A DNA stretch of 64,000 bases from Cercospora beticola. Its lineage: Eukaryota > Ascomycota > Dothideomycetes > Mycosphaerellales > Mycosphaerellaceae. The stretch covers positions 1,798,001 to 1,862,000 of the forward strand of contig NC_088937.1 in assembly GCF_033473495.1 (NCBI RefSeq), in the 5' to 3' direction. This document shows positions 25,201-36,000 of this stretch, one piece after another. Under the pieces are notes generated by a model. It ran no database searches and had not been told where the DNA came from. It saw only the letters and a list, made by a program, of their open reading frames with translations. A program made the translations under genes and the position numbers. The stretch's first letter is position 1. Each line of letters begins with the position of its first letter.

Positions 25201-25626
25201 GTGGCGCAAGCAAAGTTCAGCAACGTCTCCAATTCTGATGCGGAGAATTTACTTGCGCTGAGTTCTCCTTACAACCAACATCACAGCCAAGCGACTCCGC
25301 CTGCGCCTATGTCGGCCAGCTTCCAGCAGCATGGCACCGCCATGTCCTCGATGCCAGCGCCAAGTAGCAGCGCGACTCAGCAGCCAATGAACGGACAATC
25401 AACACAAACACCCTTCATGATGCCTGGGACTTACGACTTCTCCATGAATTTTATGCCTGGAAATATGATGATCGAGACGCAGGATGTGGATATGAACATG
25501 CTGGGTCTTGAGGCTATGCCTTGGTTTGATGCTTATCCTCCCCCGGATATGCTGCATCTGTTCGACCCCAACCAGCAGGCTACGGATGGCGCAGGAAATC
25601 ATGCTGCAGGACACGGGCGGGGATAA
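22274..25626 (+). CDS. Zn2Cys6 fungal-specific transcription factor, three exons
   Basis: Predicted nuclear regulator of 1,079 aa. Exons are 22274-22431, 22493-24918 and 24971-25626; introns are 61 and 52 bp with CTGAT/CTGAC branch sites. The first intron lies directly in front of the zinc cluster. The spliced protein reads RRIGAACLTCRKRKTAC, with Cys60-x2-Cys63-x6-Cys70-x6-Cys77-x2-Cys80-x6-Cys87. Exon 1 encodes a proline/glutamine/histidine-rich tail. A conserved-looking MMPYFRWLGPTAIMPGFKQM block precedes the fungal_trans domain (NYPFLQRDRF, then GLWMYLGISIRLAQDLGLHK). The C-terminus is Ser/Gln/Met-rich, as in activation domains. I cannot name the orthologue or its targets. The start could be an earlier in-frame codon, but 22274 is the best ATG. 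Confidence 0.88.
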
Positions 25627-25918
25627 TGGGGCGGCGGATCGTGACGTGCGATTCGTCTCATGTGGGCTTGCGACTGTGGTAACGAGCTCAGACTCTAATG
25701 CAGTCAAAACGCCCTGTATACATATATTTCTACATACCTCACGGTGACCGCTTATACGCGGCGATTTAATACACAGTAGCATGAGATGGCGGGCCGAATC
25801 TTCGGAGCCGACCATTCAAATGCCGATTCGATTGCAGACCTCACCTTTGAGACCCTACACTCCTCGCTTCAACCTCTGTCAATGATGTGCCAGACTATTC
25901 ACATCCTCTTCCATCAAC

Positions 25919-26815
25919 ATGCCACGTGAGGCTCAAAGAAACCCTCCTGTGCCGGCGTACCAGGCCTCCCCCGGGTCCATCCTTCACGCCGACCAAGACT
26001 TTTACAAGACCATTGCCGCCGCAGAGCGTAATCTGGTCAACTCGTTCACCCTTCACATTCGTTCCGGCCGCGCCTGGAAAGCTCCCGCCGGCAGCATCGT
26101 CCGCCTCTCCACACCCGAAGGCCCCCAAGTCGGCGATTTGAACATCTGGAACCTCCACGATCCTCGAGAACGCTTCTGGGCAGCGCGAACACGACAATTA
26201 CACGCCAGCCATGTCACGACCTACGATCGTCTCTGGAGCGTTTTACCTTTCCTCCGACCCATGGTGACGATCATCCACGATAGTCTATCCGATTACCCTC
26301 GACCCGATAAATGGAATGGCAGATGTCATGATTTACTAGGCACGAGATGTGACCCTTATGTGAATAAAATGTTATCGGGAGATTCGTATGATTATCATTG
26401 TCATAGTAATTTGACACGAGCGGTTTTGCCTTTTGGTTTGACGGAATTTGATGTTCATGATGTGTTGAATGTTTTTCAGGTTACGGGGTTGGATAATGAG
26501 GGGAAGTATTTTATGGAGGCTTCGCCTGCGCGGAAGGGGGATTGTATTGAGTTTTTTGCTGAGCAGGATTTGTTGATGGCTTTGAGTACTTGTCCTGGTG
26601 GGGATTTGAGTATGTGGGGTTGGGGAGAGGGTGGGGAGGGTGTGGGGGAAGAGGAAGAGAAGAAGAGTATGGTGGAGTGTTGTCGGCCGTTGAAGGTGGA
26701 GGTTTTTGAGTTGAAGGAGAGAGATATTGTGCTTAAGGATTGGAAGCCGTTTGAGAGGGCTGATTATAGAGGGAGGCATGGAATGAAGGTGCCTGAGGGT
26801 GAAGGAAGTGCTTGA
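25919..26815 (+). CDS. DUF1989 / urea carboxylase-associated family protein
   Basis: 298 aa, single exon. The family is recognised from SGRAWKAPAGSIVRL, GPQVGDLNIWN, the YDRLWSVLPFLRPMVTI stretch and KGDCIEFFAEQDLLMALSTCPGG. In bacteria such proteins sit next to urea carboxylase or guanidine-degradation genes; the fungal role is not established, and nothing in this neighbourhood shows a urea pathway. The C-terminal third carries an acidic GEEEEKK loop. The gene has a striking internal composition change: roughly 25919-26330 uses C-ending codons, while about 26340 to the end is almost free of C on the coding strand and uses G/T-ending codons. The reading frame and family motifs continue across the change, so it is one gene, not a fusion. 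Confidence 0.85.
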   Translation: MPREAQRNPPVPAYQASPGSILHADQDFYKTIAAAERNLVNSFTLHIRSGRAWKAPAGSIVRLSTPEGPQVGDLNIWNLHDPRERFWAARTRQLHASHVTTYDRLWSVLPFLRPMVTIIHDSLSDYPRPDKWNGRCHDLLGTRCDPYVNKMLSGDSYDYHCHSNLTRAVLPFGLTEFDVHDVLNVFQVTGLDNEGKYFMEASPARKGDCIEFFAEQDLLMALSTCPGGDLSMWGWGEGGEGVGEEEEKKSMVECCRPLKVEVFELKERDIVLKDWKPFERADYRGRHGMKVPEGEGSA

Positions 26816-27216
26816 GGAATGAATATCATTGATGTTGGCATTTGGGATAGTCTTCGTCTGCTCTACCCATGGCTGTCAAAAAGATATGCCAGATATTCAT
26901 GGCAGAAAGGCTACCACAGATCTCCTGATATAATACGTGTCCGAGTTTTTGACATTCTTGGCGATATTTGCTAAGTCTCATGTGGCAAGCCGGGCAGACA
27001 GACTCTACATAGTCCTAAAATTCTTGCTATTTGGTGGTAAAGCAGATGCAGATTAGTGTTCATCCAAGCAACATCGGCAGTTGTAGTCATGGAAGTGGCA
27101 TCTATACCCGAGGTCGAAAGCGGGGATAGATCAGAGTGGGATCTTCCTCGCGAGAGCTCGTTGTTTGGCACAGACCACAGGAAGTCAAATTCTACGAGCA
27201 GCAGAGTGAGACAACA
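26816..27216. other. Intergenic, upstream of the zinc dehydrogenase
   Basis: About 400 bp between two plus-strand genes, holding the DUF1989 3' end and the dehydrogenase promoter. I see no gene or clear motif. Confidence 0.4.
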
Positions 27217-28384
27217 ATGAAGGCAGCACGATACTACGGCCATCACGATATTCGCGTAGAAGAAGTTGAAGAGCCTCAGCCCCGAGAAGGTCAGGTTGTT
27301 GTCGATGTCGAATGGTGTGGTAATGTGATTGATCGTCTCATTTCGAAAACTCACTTTACTTACTAGTCTTAGGTATATGCGGATCCGATCTACACGAGTA
27401 CCTCATAGGACCTACGACATTGCTGCCGACTAAAGATAGACCATCGCCGGATGGAGTCTATGTTCCCGTCACTCTCGGCCACGAGCTCTGTGGTCGAGTA
27501 AGGTCTTCAGTACCTGGATCGAAATTGAAAGCAGGCGATCCGGTGATGGTCGATCCTCGCGTGACATGTCACGCATGTCTACCTTGCAAATCCGGCCGGT
27601 CATACTGCTGCCAGACACTGGGCTATGTCGGCGGCAACACAGGATTTGGAGGGTACGGTGAGGTTGTCGTTGTCGATGAGACGAGCCTGCATGTCCTTCC
27701 ACCAGAGATCCCGTTGGAGTATGCGGCTATCATCGAACCACTTGCGGTCACTTACCATGCAGTCAAAGTTTCCGGCATCACAGAATGGAAGGATCGAGAT
27801 GTGCTCGTGGTTGGTGGAGGCCCAATCGGATTCGCACTGCTTTTGGTCCTCAAAGCAGTCGGCGCTAATCGAGTAATCGTTTCTGAACCCGCAGCAGCGA
27901 GAAGGGAGCAAGTGGCGGATCTTGCTTCTGCCACAATAAATCCTATCGAAGAAGACGTGGCTCAGCGTGTCCAGGAGCTGACAGCTGGCCGTGGCGCCGA
28001 AGTGGTGTTTGATTGTGCCGGCGTGCCCGTAGGATTGGAAAGTGCTATGAATGCCATTCGTCATGAAGGGTTGTACGTTATGGTCGCGGTCTGGGAGAAG
28101 CCAGTAAGTTATTATCTCTTGGAATTGAGAGCATTCAGCTAACTGTGCAGATGACGATTCCATGCACACTGTTCCTGGCCAAGCATATTACGATGAAAGG
28201 CACTTTGATCTTCGCCGATGGAGACTTTGAGGGGGTTATGGACCTGATGGCAAGTGGAAGGCTTGCTGGGTACGAGCGATTGGTGACAGCTCGAATTGGG
28301 CTTGACGACATTGTCCAGAAGGGATTCGAAGAGCTGGTCAATCGAAAAGACGAGCATATCAAGATCCTCGTGAAACCAAGATAG
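27217..28384 (+). CDS. Zinc-dependent medium-chain dehydrogenase (butanediol/sorbitol type)
   Basis: Cytosolic NAD(P)-dependent alcohol/polyol dehydrogenase, 355 aa. Exons are 27217-27319, 27373-28103 and 28151-28384; introns are 53 and 47 bp. Splicing rebuilds the catalytic zinc site: Cys37 in WCGICGSDLHE, then Gly70-His71-Glu72. The structural zinc loop has Cys100, Cys103, Cys106 and Cys114. The Rossmann nucleotide motif is GGGPIG, followed by VIVSEP. The SDLHEY-L-GP signature and overall length resemble (R,R)-2,3-butanediol dehydrogenases more than xylitol or sorbitol dehydrogenases, but substrate cannot be fixed from sequence. The family is certain; the precise substrate is inference. Confidence 0.9.
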
Positions 28385-28885
28385 GAGTGCAGTACGCCTA
28401 CTCCTCGGAGCAGATACAATGGGGCACACGGCATGCTGAGCTTCGTGGCAAGGCACCTGGCTGTGGATCTATTCAGATCTTGGCAGCACATCTCAGTTGC
28501 TGTGTTGCAAACTAGAAGTCGAGTCCGTGTAGACACATCGGGGCCGGACCACGATGGATCCGTATGTGGTGTGCCGTTGTTGTATCGAAGCTGTCCATAA
28601 TTTGTCAGCCTAACTTCCTTCACGTAGCACAATGACGATCCTGCGATAGAATCAGGGCATTCGAGTCGGATAGAAAGCCTGCAACCTTCCGAGATGCTTG
28701 ACCGCAGTTCCTGATCACCTAAGCTGTGATTCTTCCTGCTGCACGTTGGCAATATGGCGGATATACTGACCATAAGTCCGTCAGTGGCATTGGTATATCA
28801 GCTCGAGCTTTGTAGCTAGTCTGTGTTTCTCGCTTTCTGTGGGTGTTTCATCTATGATTTACAATGCGCCTGGATGAAGGGCCGA
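28385..28885. other. Convergent intergenic region
   Basis: The 3'-to-3' gap between the dehydrogenase (+) and the YebC/TACO1 gene (-). No gene or repeat seen. Confidence 0.45.
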
Positions 28886-29773
28886 TCAGTTCGTGTATCG
28901 CGCCTGGAGATCGCGCCAGGTTTCATTGTCTAATTTGCCTTGAGTGACATTCAAGGCAACAGACTGGACACTCTGCTCTTTATCTTGAAGCTCATCAAGA
29001 AACTTGGCCAGCTCAGCAGCGGCGTCTTCGCTAGGTAGTTCAACTTTTGTCTCCTCATTCGGTATCCAGACCACCTCGGATGTGGCAATCTGCAGTCCGA
29101 GGGCCGATGCGATGGCATCTCCCACAGCTCTGAGCTCGGATGGCTCTGTGGACACGACGATCCTGCCATCTGCATCCTGTTCGACGTCTGTAGCACCCGC
29201 TTCCAAGGCTGGCTCAAGTGCCTCGTCGGCGCCCACCCGGTCCTTTTTCTCGAATGTGACAATGCCATTCTTGGTGAACAAATAGCTAGTAGGAGTAGTC
29301 GTGCCTCCGTTGTCCTTGATGGCGAGACGTACTTCAGCCAGAGTCCTCAACTTGCTATCCGTTTCGCATTCCACAATCACAGCCACTCCATTTGGCAGAA
29401 GTCCCTCGATTGTTACATTCTCCAAACTGGCGCCGCTCAGACTCCTGCCTTGACCTCGCGCAATCGCTCCTTCGATGGAGGCTTTCGCGAAGCCCTCTCG
29501 CTTTGCTTTGGTGATCAAATCCTGCAAACGTGGATTGGCATTCGGATCAGGGCCGTACAGCTTCGATGCGAGGGCGATTTCGGCGGCAAAAATGGAGCGT
29601 TGTTTGTTCTTGCGGGCGTCAACTTTGGCTTTATCGTGCTGGATCTTGGACCATCGGTTGTGGCCAGAGCTCTGCAAGCTGCTGGCGGTGAAGCTTCGAA
29701 CGTAACATGGTGAACGGAGGGAGGAGGGTGCACGCCGGTGCAGGATGTGCACGAGACCTCTGCTGGGAGCCAT
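28886..29773 (-). CDS. DPC29: Mitochondrial YebC/PmpR (TACO1/DPC29) family protein
   Basis: 295 aa, single exon. The N-terminus (MAPSRGLVHILHRRAPSSLR...VRSFTASS) is an evident mitochondrial presequence. The mature part has the YebC core: SGHNRWSKIQHDKAKVDARK, then IEGAIARGQG, then YLFTKNGIVTFEKK. In animals TACO1 activates translation of mitochondrial COX1, and the yeast relative Dpc29 acts on mitochondrial translation; I infer the same role here. The start at 29773 is the ATG in front of the presequence. It is divergent from LAA1 with only 244 bp between start codons, so the two genes share an upstream region. Confidence 0.9.
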   Translation of the reverse strand: MAPSRGLVHILHRRAPSSLRSPCYVRSFTASSLQSSGHNRWSKIQHDKAKVDARKNKQRSIFAAEIALASKLYGPDPNANPRLQDLITKAKREGFAKASIEGAIARGQGRSLSGASLENVTIEGLLPNGVAVIVECETDSKLRTLAEVRLAIKDNGGTTTPTSYLFTKNGIVTFEKKDRVGADEALEPALEAGATDVEQDADGRIVVSTEPSELRAVGDAIASALGLQIATSEVVWIPNEETKVELPSEDAAAELAKFLDELQDKEQSVQSVALNVTQGKLDNETWRDLQARYTN

Positions 29774-30017
29774 GTTGTCGAGCAGAGGACTGGAGGTGTC
29801 GATGTCGTCCCCGGAAATATGTCTCGCGGCGGAGAAATCTCGGGCTTTGAATTCACATTCGCGACTGTCATGCCATGGGAGGAGCTCTCCCACTGCTGAT
29901 GCTTCTACTGGTGTACACAGATTCACTCACGATCTGACGCCCGCTGGGACGGAGCGCCACATCTGGGGACATTGGGCCATGAGATAGGACTCCGGACGAA
30001 CGATTTACGACAGAACC

Positions 30018-33000
30018 ATGGCCGATGCCGACTCGACACCCGCCCCTGCGACAGCCTCGAAGCCACCCGCGAGCGATGCTCCGACTGCACCGGCCACGAA
30101 TGGCGACCGTGAACTGTCCCCGTACGAGCTCGACGTCAAGAAGCTCAATGCTTTGCCCACTGAGCAGCAGGGTCTCTATCTCTTGACCTTCACCGCCAAC
30201 CTCGCCCAGCATATCGATGAGCTTAGCGCAGACCAAGTCACTGCTGAACAGGGCACGATCAAGAAAGAGCTGCTTAAAGTCGTCAATTTGCCCTCACCTG
30301 CGCCAACGAGAGTGATACGTAAGAATGTGGGGAGGAGCTTCGCAGGTGTATTTGCCAAAGGGAGCAGGAGGGTGTTGTTCGAGACTATTACAGATCTGGT
30401 GGCCATCGTGAACGCGGGCAAGGAGAAGGACCTCAGGACAAAGCATGCGGCAATACATTGTCTGGGTATCGTGTTTGCCACTGCAGGCGATAGTGCTATC
30501 AGCCATTCCCCGCTCGCCTGTACTGCTATTCTCAAGCAGCTGAAAGGCGCCTCAAATGATGCGGGTCTGAGAAGTGCCATATTTCGCGCCTCGGGCAGAA
30601 TTGCCAAAGGAATTACAGTGGCGATAGATGAGGAAGTTGGGCGAGCCATATGGAAGCAAGCCAGAAATGCTGCCAGCAATGACAAGTCTCTCCTTACTCA
30701 AGCGAGTGCGTGCTATGCGCTGGAACAGCTTGTGTCAACCACAACGTATTTCGACAATTCGAATGACTTTGAAAAGTTGCAAACTGCGGTATGGAAGACT
30801 TTGGAGAGTCCGTCAATCCCAGTGCGGCATGCAGGCGCATCGTGTCTTGCGACACAACTTGTAAAAGCACACACGGATGTTGCCAACAGAGACATTATAC
30901 CCAGGATCAAGAAGCCAAAGAAGTCAAAGAAAACTGCAAAACCAGAAGACTTGGAAGAAGAGGCCGAGCGCGCTTCCTCGCCGGTGCCCGATAAGCCCGC
31001 CACCGCTCTGTCATACACGCTGCCCGAGATTCTCAAGATCTTGTCCTCCTTGTTCTGTAGGCCGTCATCATCGAATCGAACACGAGTGGGAGTGGCAGTA
31101 TGCTATATCAAAGTGTTGAAAGGGCTTGGCGCAGGAGTCGTCGAAACGAAGTACAACGAGATTGCACGCCATCTGTTCTCAGACGTCTTGGACTTTCCTG
31201 GTTGGCACTCAAACAGGTATCGTCAATTGATGGCACGCAAGACCGTTCGTGTCATTCTCGAACAGACCGTGGGACCAATGTTGGGCGAGACTGCTCAGCT
31301 CAACGCTTGTCGGTTCTTGCTGAACGACATCATCAAAGACTACCCGCAGGCTGTCAAGGAACGTCCTGAACCCTCGAAAGCAGTGTTGACTGGCGCTATC
31401 AGTGCTCTTGCGTCTATCATCCAACGTTTAGACACAGCTATCAGCAGTATCGCAGACATCTGTCGAGAGGGACTGCTGCAAGTTCTGCAACATCCAAGCT
31501 TCACAGTTCAGGTGCAAACATCTAGGACCTTACGAGCTTTCATTCTCGCTTGCCCGCAGCAATTGCTGCCAGCGGTGACGATATGCATGAATAGTGTCAA
31601 GCGCGAGCTCAAGATGCTGGGTACCCAGAGGCAGAGCCAACGACGTTGCATTGCTCATGCCTATGGTCTGGCTGCTGTCTTGAGCACCTCCGGACAACAC
31701 CCGTTGTATGGCTCCGTTGACGTGTATGCCAATGTGCACCAGATGGCCACGGATCTCTTGAAATCGAGCGGCAGCTCCGATCTACGTGTCTCATCCTGTC
31801 AACTGCAAGTGGCATGGATCATGATCGGCGGCCTCATGTCTCTTGGACCAAATTTCGTCAAAATTCATCTCTCCCAGTTGATGCTGCTCTGGCGCAATGC
31901 ACTTCCGAAACCTATGCTAAAAGAGAACATGACACAACGGAACATGCTGGAAGTAAGCTATTTGGCCCACGTGAGAGAATGTGCCCTAGGTGCTATCAAG
32001 TCCTTCCTCACCTACAACCAGCGACTCTTGACTTCTGACGTCTCGAGACGCCTTGCAGGTATGCTCGAAAATACAGTAGCGTTCCTCCAAAACCTTCCAG
32101 CGAAGAGGACGAGCGACGAGCCGGCGAATCTTCTCAAGCCAGGCCTGCAGCTCCAGGACTTCGAGGTCATGGTCAGAAGAAGAGTATTCGAGTGCTTCTC
32201 TCAATTGCTTCGCCTTAGTCCTGCTGGGAGTATCGAAGCTACAGCTCATTCCAGCATCCTGCCGCTTGCAGTCGCATCTTTCTCAGATTTGGAGCACGAC
32301 GCACCGAATTCTCTGAGCGCCGCTATCGCAAGTGCAACAGCCACATTTGAAAGCATCTGGGAACTCGGCGACAATTACGGCTTCGGGGTCACCGGAAGGC
32401 TCAGAGGTCTCGACCTGCTGAACCCGATCAACGGCAACCTAGAACGGCATTGGACGAGCAGGACCGACGTCGAATCAGAGATCGACCAAATACTTCTTTC
32501 ACCTATAGGTCGAGCTGCTGAGAACGACCCGACCAGCTGCTATTTGCCCACTGCCAATACTGAGGATGAGCTCCCTGGGCCACCTGCGAGTGAAGCTGTG
32601 GACGCAGCAATAGCGGCATTTGGACTCAGCTTACCGCTGCAAGGTCCGCGAGTCCAGGAGAGCACTCTCGAGCAAATAGCTGCGTCAATGGGAGCTAGTG
32701 TCCCGAAGGATCCTGTGAGGAAAATCGCGATTACTGCAAATGTGTCCTTGGCACTCTTCACTGCGCTGCGCGTAGCGACAGGAGACCTCGGATCTGCCAA
32801 GGGTAACTTACAAAATGTTAACACAGAGAAGGCACTGCAGAGTCTTCTGCACGTATGTGTCAAGGATCCTGACGAAAATATTCGCAGTATGGCAGCCGCA
32901 GCACTAGGAAGACTATGTTCTAGTTCTGGGACTACATTCACTGGCACGGAAGTCACCCAGCTAACAGAGACAATTGTGAACAATAGAGAGCCACATGTCC

Positions 33001-36000
33001 GAGCGGGCTGCGCTAGTGCGCTGGCTCACATACATTCTCAGCTTGGGGGCATGGCAGCCGGGCTGCACATGAAGAACATTGTTGGCATACTTATGTCACT
33101 GGCGGCAGACACCCATCCTCTCGTACACTTTTGGGCATTGGACAGCTTGTCGCAGATCGCAGAATCTGCGGGTCTCAACTTCTCGGGGTATGTCACCAGC
33201 ACCATCGGCATGCTCAGTCAGCTCTATGTCTCGGACGGACACAATGAAGAATCGCCGTCGCAGGCGTCTTCGAATATGACAATGAGCCTGCCTGTGACTG
33301 CAGCTATAGCACGAGGTGTTGACTCAATCATCAATGTGCTTGGACCTGATCTTCAAGATGCCGCGAAGGCTCGAGACATGATATTGACATTAGTCCGCCT
33401 ATTCTCGCAGGAGGCCGAAGTCGCTGTCCTTCTCGAGAGCCTCAGATGCTTCGAGCATCTCTCGCTTTACGCTCCTGGCCACATGCAGTTCGAGCAATAC
33501 GTGCATCGACTCCAGTCAGACGCGGATTCGCCATCAAAGGAGATCGCTTCAACTGCGCTGCATGGCCTGTTTGGTTTGATGCGACGCGATGCGCCGGAAA
33601 TCATACGCACTGCTCGCCCTGGTCTCGAGAATCGTTTATGGGATTGTCTCAATGAAGAGCCTGGCCAGAAATCAATACAGAACATCTTCTCGAACTGGCT
33701 GCAGCAGACTGGCACGAGCGACCCTGGAGACTGGATTGAAAGGTGTAATACGATCTTGACCAAGACTGTGGTCAAAGCGGAACAGGAGTTGAAAACAGCG
33801 GTGCCGGCCTCAACAGCCGGCCCAGATCTTCAAGACGAAGAGGTGGCAGGTTTTGCCATCACTGCTGGTGCACAGAAGGAAGATGATTCCCAAGCCTCGT
33901 CTTCTGCACAAGAGTTGATGCGATGGCAAGTACGACTTTTCGCTATGGAGTGCCTGCGAAACCTGATCGCCATGATCAGAAAGCAAGCTGCAATCAGTGA
34001 TGACAGCCCAGGAGAGGCTGCACTCCAGAGCAAGGTGGCGGATGTCATTCGCATCGCTTTCTCGGCCTCCACTGCAGGAGTGACGTCGCTGCGAGTTGTC
34101 GGCATGCAAATTATCGACCAGATCCTTAAGATGTTCGGGAGAACTCCAGATCCTGACTTCGCGGAGGCAATGCTGCTGGAGCAGTACCAAGCGCAGATCA
34201 GCTCTGCCTTGACCCCTGCTTTCGCAGCAGACTCCTCGCCTGAGCTTGCGGCCGCGGCGGTCAATGTCTGCGCGACGTTCATTGCAACAGGCATTGTTCG
34301 CGACGCTGAGCGTATGGGACGGATCCTGAAGACACTTGTTTCTGCTCTTGACAGCTTCTCGCGCGATACAGATACCGCTGCTATCGGCGATCTAAAAGGT
34401 CTCACTGCTAACGCGCAAGTCATGGTCCGGATGGCGGTGTTCTCAGCCTGGGCCGAATTACAAATAGCCAGCGGCGACCAGGAGTACCTGGTGGAGATCG
34501 TGAGACCTCACATCGCTCAGCTCGTGCCACTCTGGATATCTTCTCTGCGAGAATACGCACGGCTGCGTTTCGAGCCTGACATTTCGGCAACCACAGCTAC
34601 TCCAGCGACATCAGGTGATCTGGACATGGTCTACGCCGCACTGAACAGGGAGACCTTGCTCAAATTCTACCAGGCTTCCTGGCTGAGTCTTGTCGACGCC
34701 ATTGCTAGTCTGATCGACGAGGACAGTGAGTTCGTATTCGATGCTCTCGACAACAAAGACACAGAGCAGGACAGCACTGCGAAGGATCCTGGTGCCGTCA
34801 ATGGCATTGCCCGGCGTGCGGCAGGGATCAATTACCGGGAAGAGCCAGTAGCATTCTTCTTCGTGCTGTACGGTCTGGCTTTCGAGTCGCTTGCTGTTCG
34901 CAGCGGCGATGACGACGTCCTGATACGGCAAAAGAATCTCGACATCCTCGCCGCTCTTAAAAAGATTTTGCGGCCATCAGTCTCCGGCAATGCCGTCTAT
35001 CAAGAGGTGGTCTTTGCAGAAACAATGGACCTGCTCGATCGCATGGTTCTGACAGAAAGTCTGGGAATGCAGGGCATCATTGTGGATATCGCCCGCAACT
35101 TGTGCATTGTGCATCCTTCATCCCGGAAGGGCCAGCAGGATCCTACTAGTGAAGACACACTCTCCGATGATATCGAGCAATTGTTCGAGCTGACGCGTAT
35201 CATCATTCTGGTCATTGCGGGATTGGTACCAGGCCTCACCGAAACTCCCGTGGCAGGGCATCTGGAGAACTCAGAAGAAGCGACCAACCTAGTCCGTGAT
35301 GCTCTTCAGGCGCTGGTCGATGTATCCGAAGTGTTCCCGTCCATCATCAAAACAGATCTGCACGCATCGATCTTGAACATCTTCGTCACGATTCTCGGAA
35401 CGGCGAGTTGTCAGGCTGTAGTTGTACCTCAAGCACTGCCAATCTTCAGGCGTTTCGTGTCGAGTCTTGCCGAGGATGAAAGGCCGGAGACGAAGCAGCA
35501 GATCCAAAACACTTTGAAACGCATGTTGGCAATTCTGCGGAACGCACAAAAGAGAGAGACGGAGGCGAGCTTGCCTTGCGAAAAGAATACGCTCCTCGCC
35601 GTCACGGTCCTACTCTCTACAGCGCAGTCGTACTTTGGCGCTGATGACCCTCTCGTCCTTCGCTTCGTCAACGAGCTTCGAGAATGTCTCGCTGCACCCA
35701 TGACCACCAGAACGGCTGCGGGATGCTATCGGACTCTGGTCAGTCAAGGCGTTGCTCCTCGCCTGACTTTCTCACATCTTGTCGGCTTCGTGCTCGACGC
35801 ATCTGACCTCGAAGGCATCGCGGAGTCGAGACACGTGGCGGCTCAAACACTCACAATGGCCGTTGGCAAGCTGGCGCCGGACCAAAAGCCAGCGGCAGTG
35901 ATGCTCCTAATCGACGTGCTGCTCAGCTGTGCGGGCAAGGACGGTCCTTCATCGCACCAAGTTTTCGCATCTCGTTTACTTGAGCTGGCCGCCACGGATA

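Noticed and set aside
26340..26815. Fusion or horizontal transfer explaining the composition change in the DUF1989 gene
   Set aside because: Family motifs run across the change and unrelated neighbours show the same turn, so a local transfer is unlikely.
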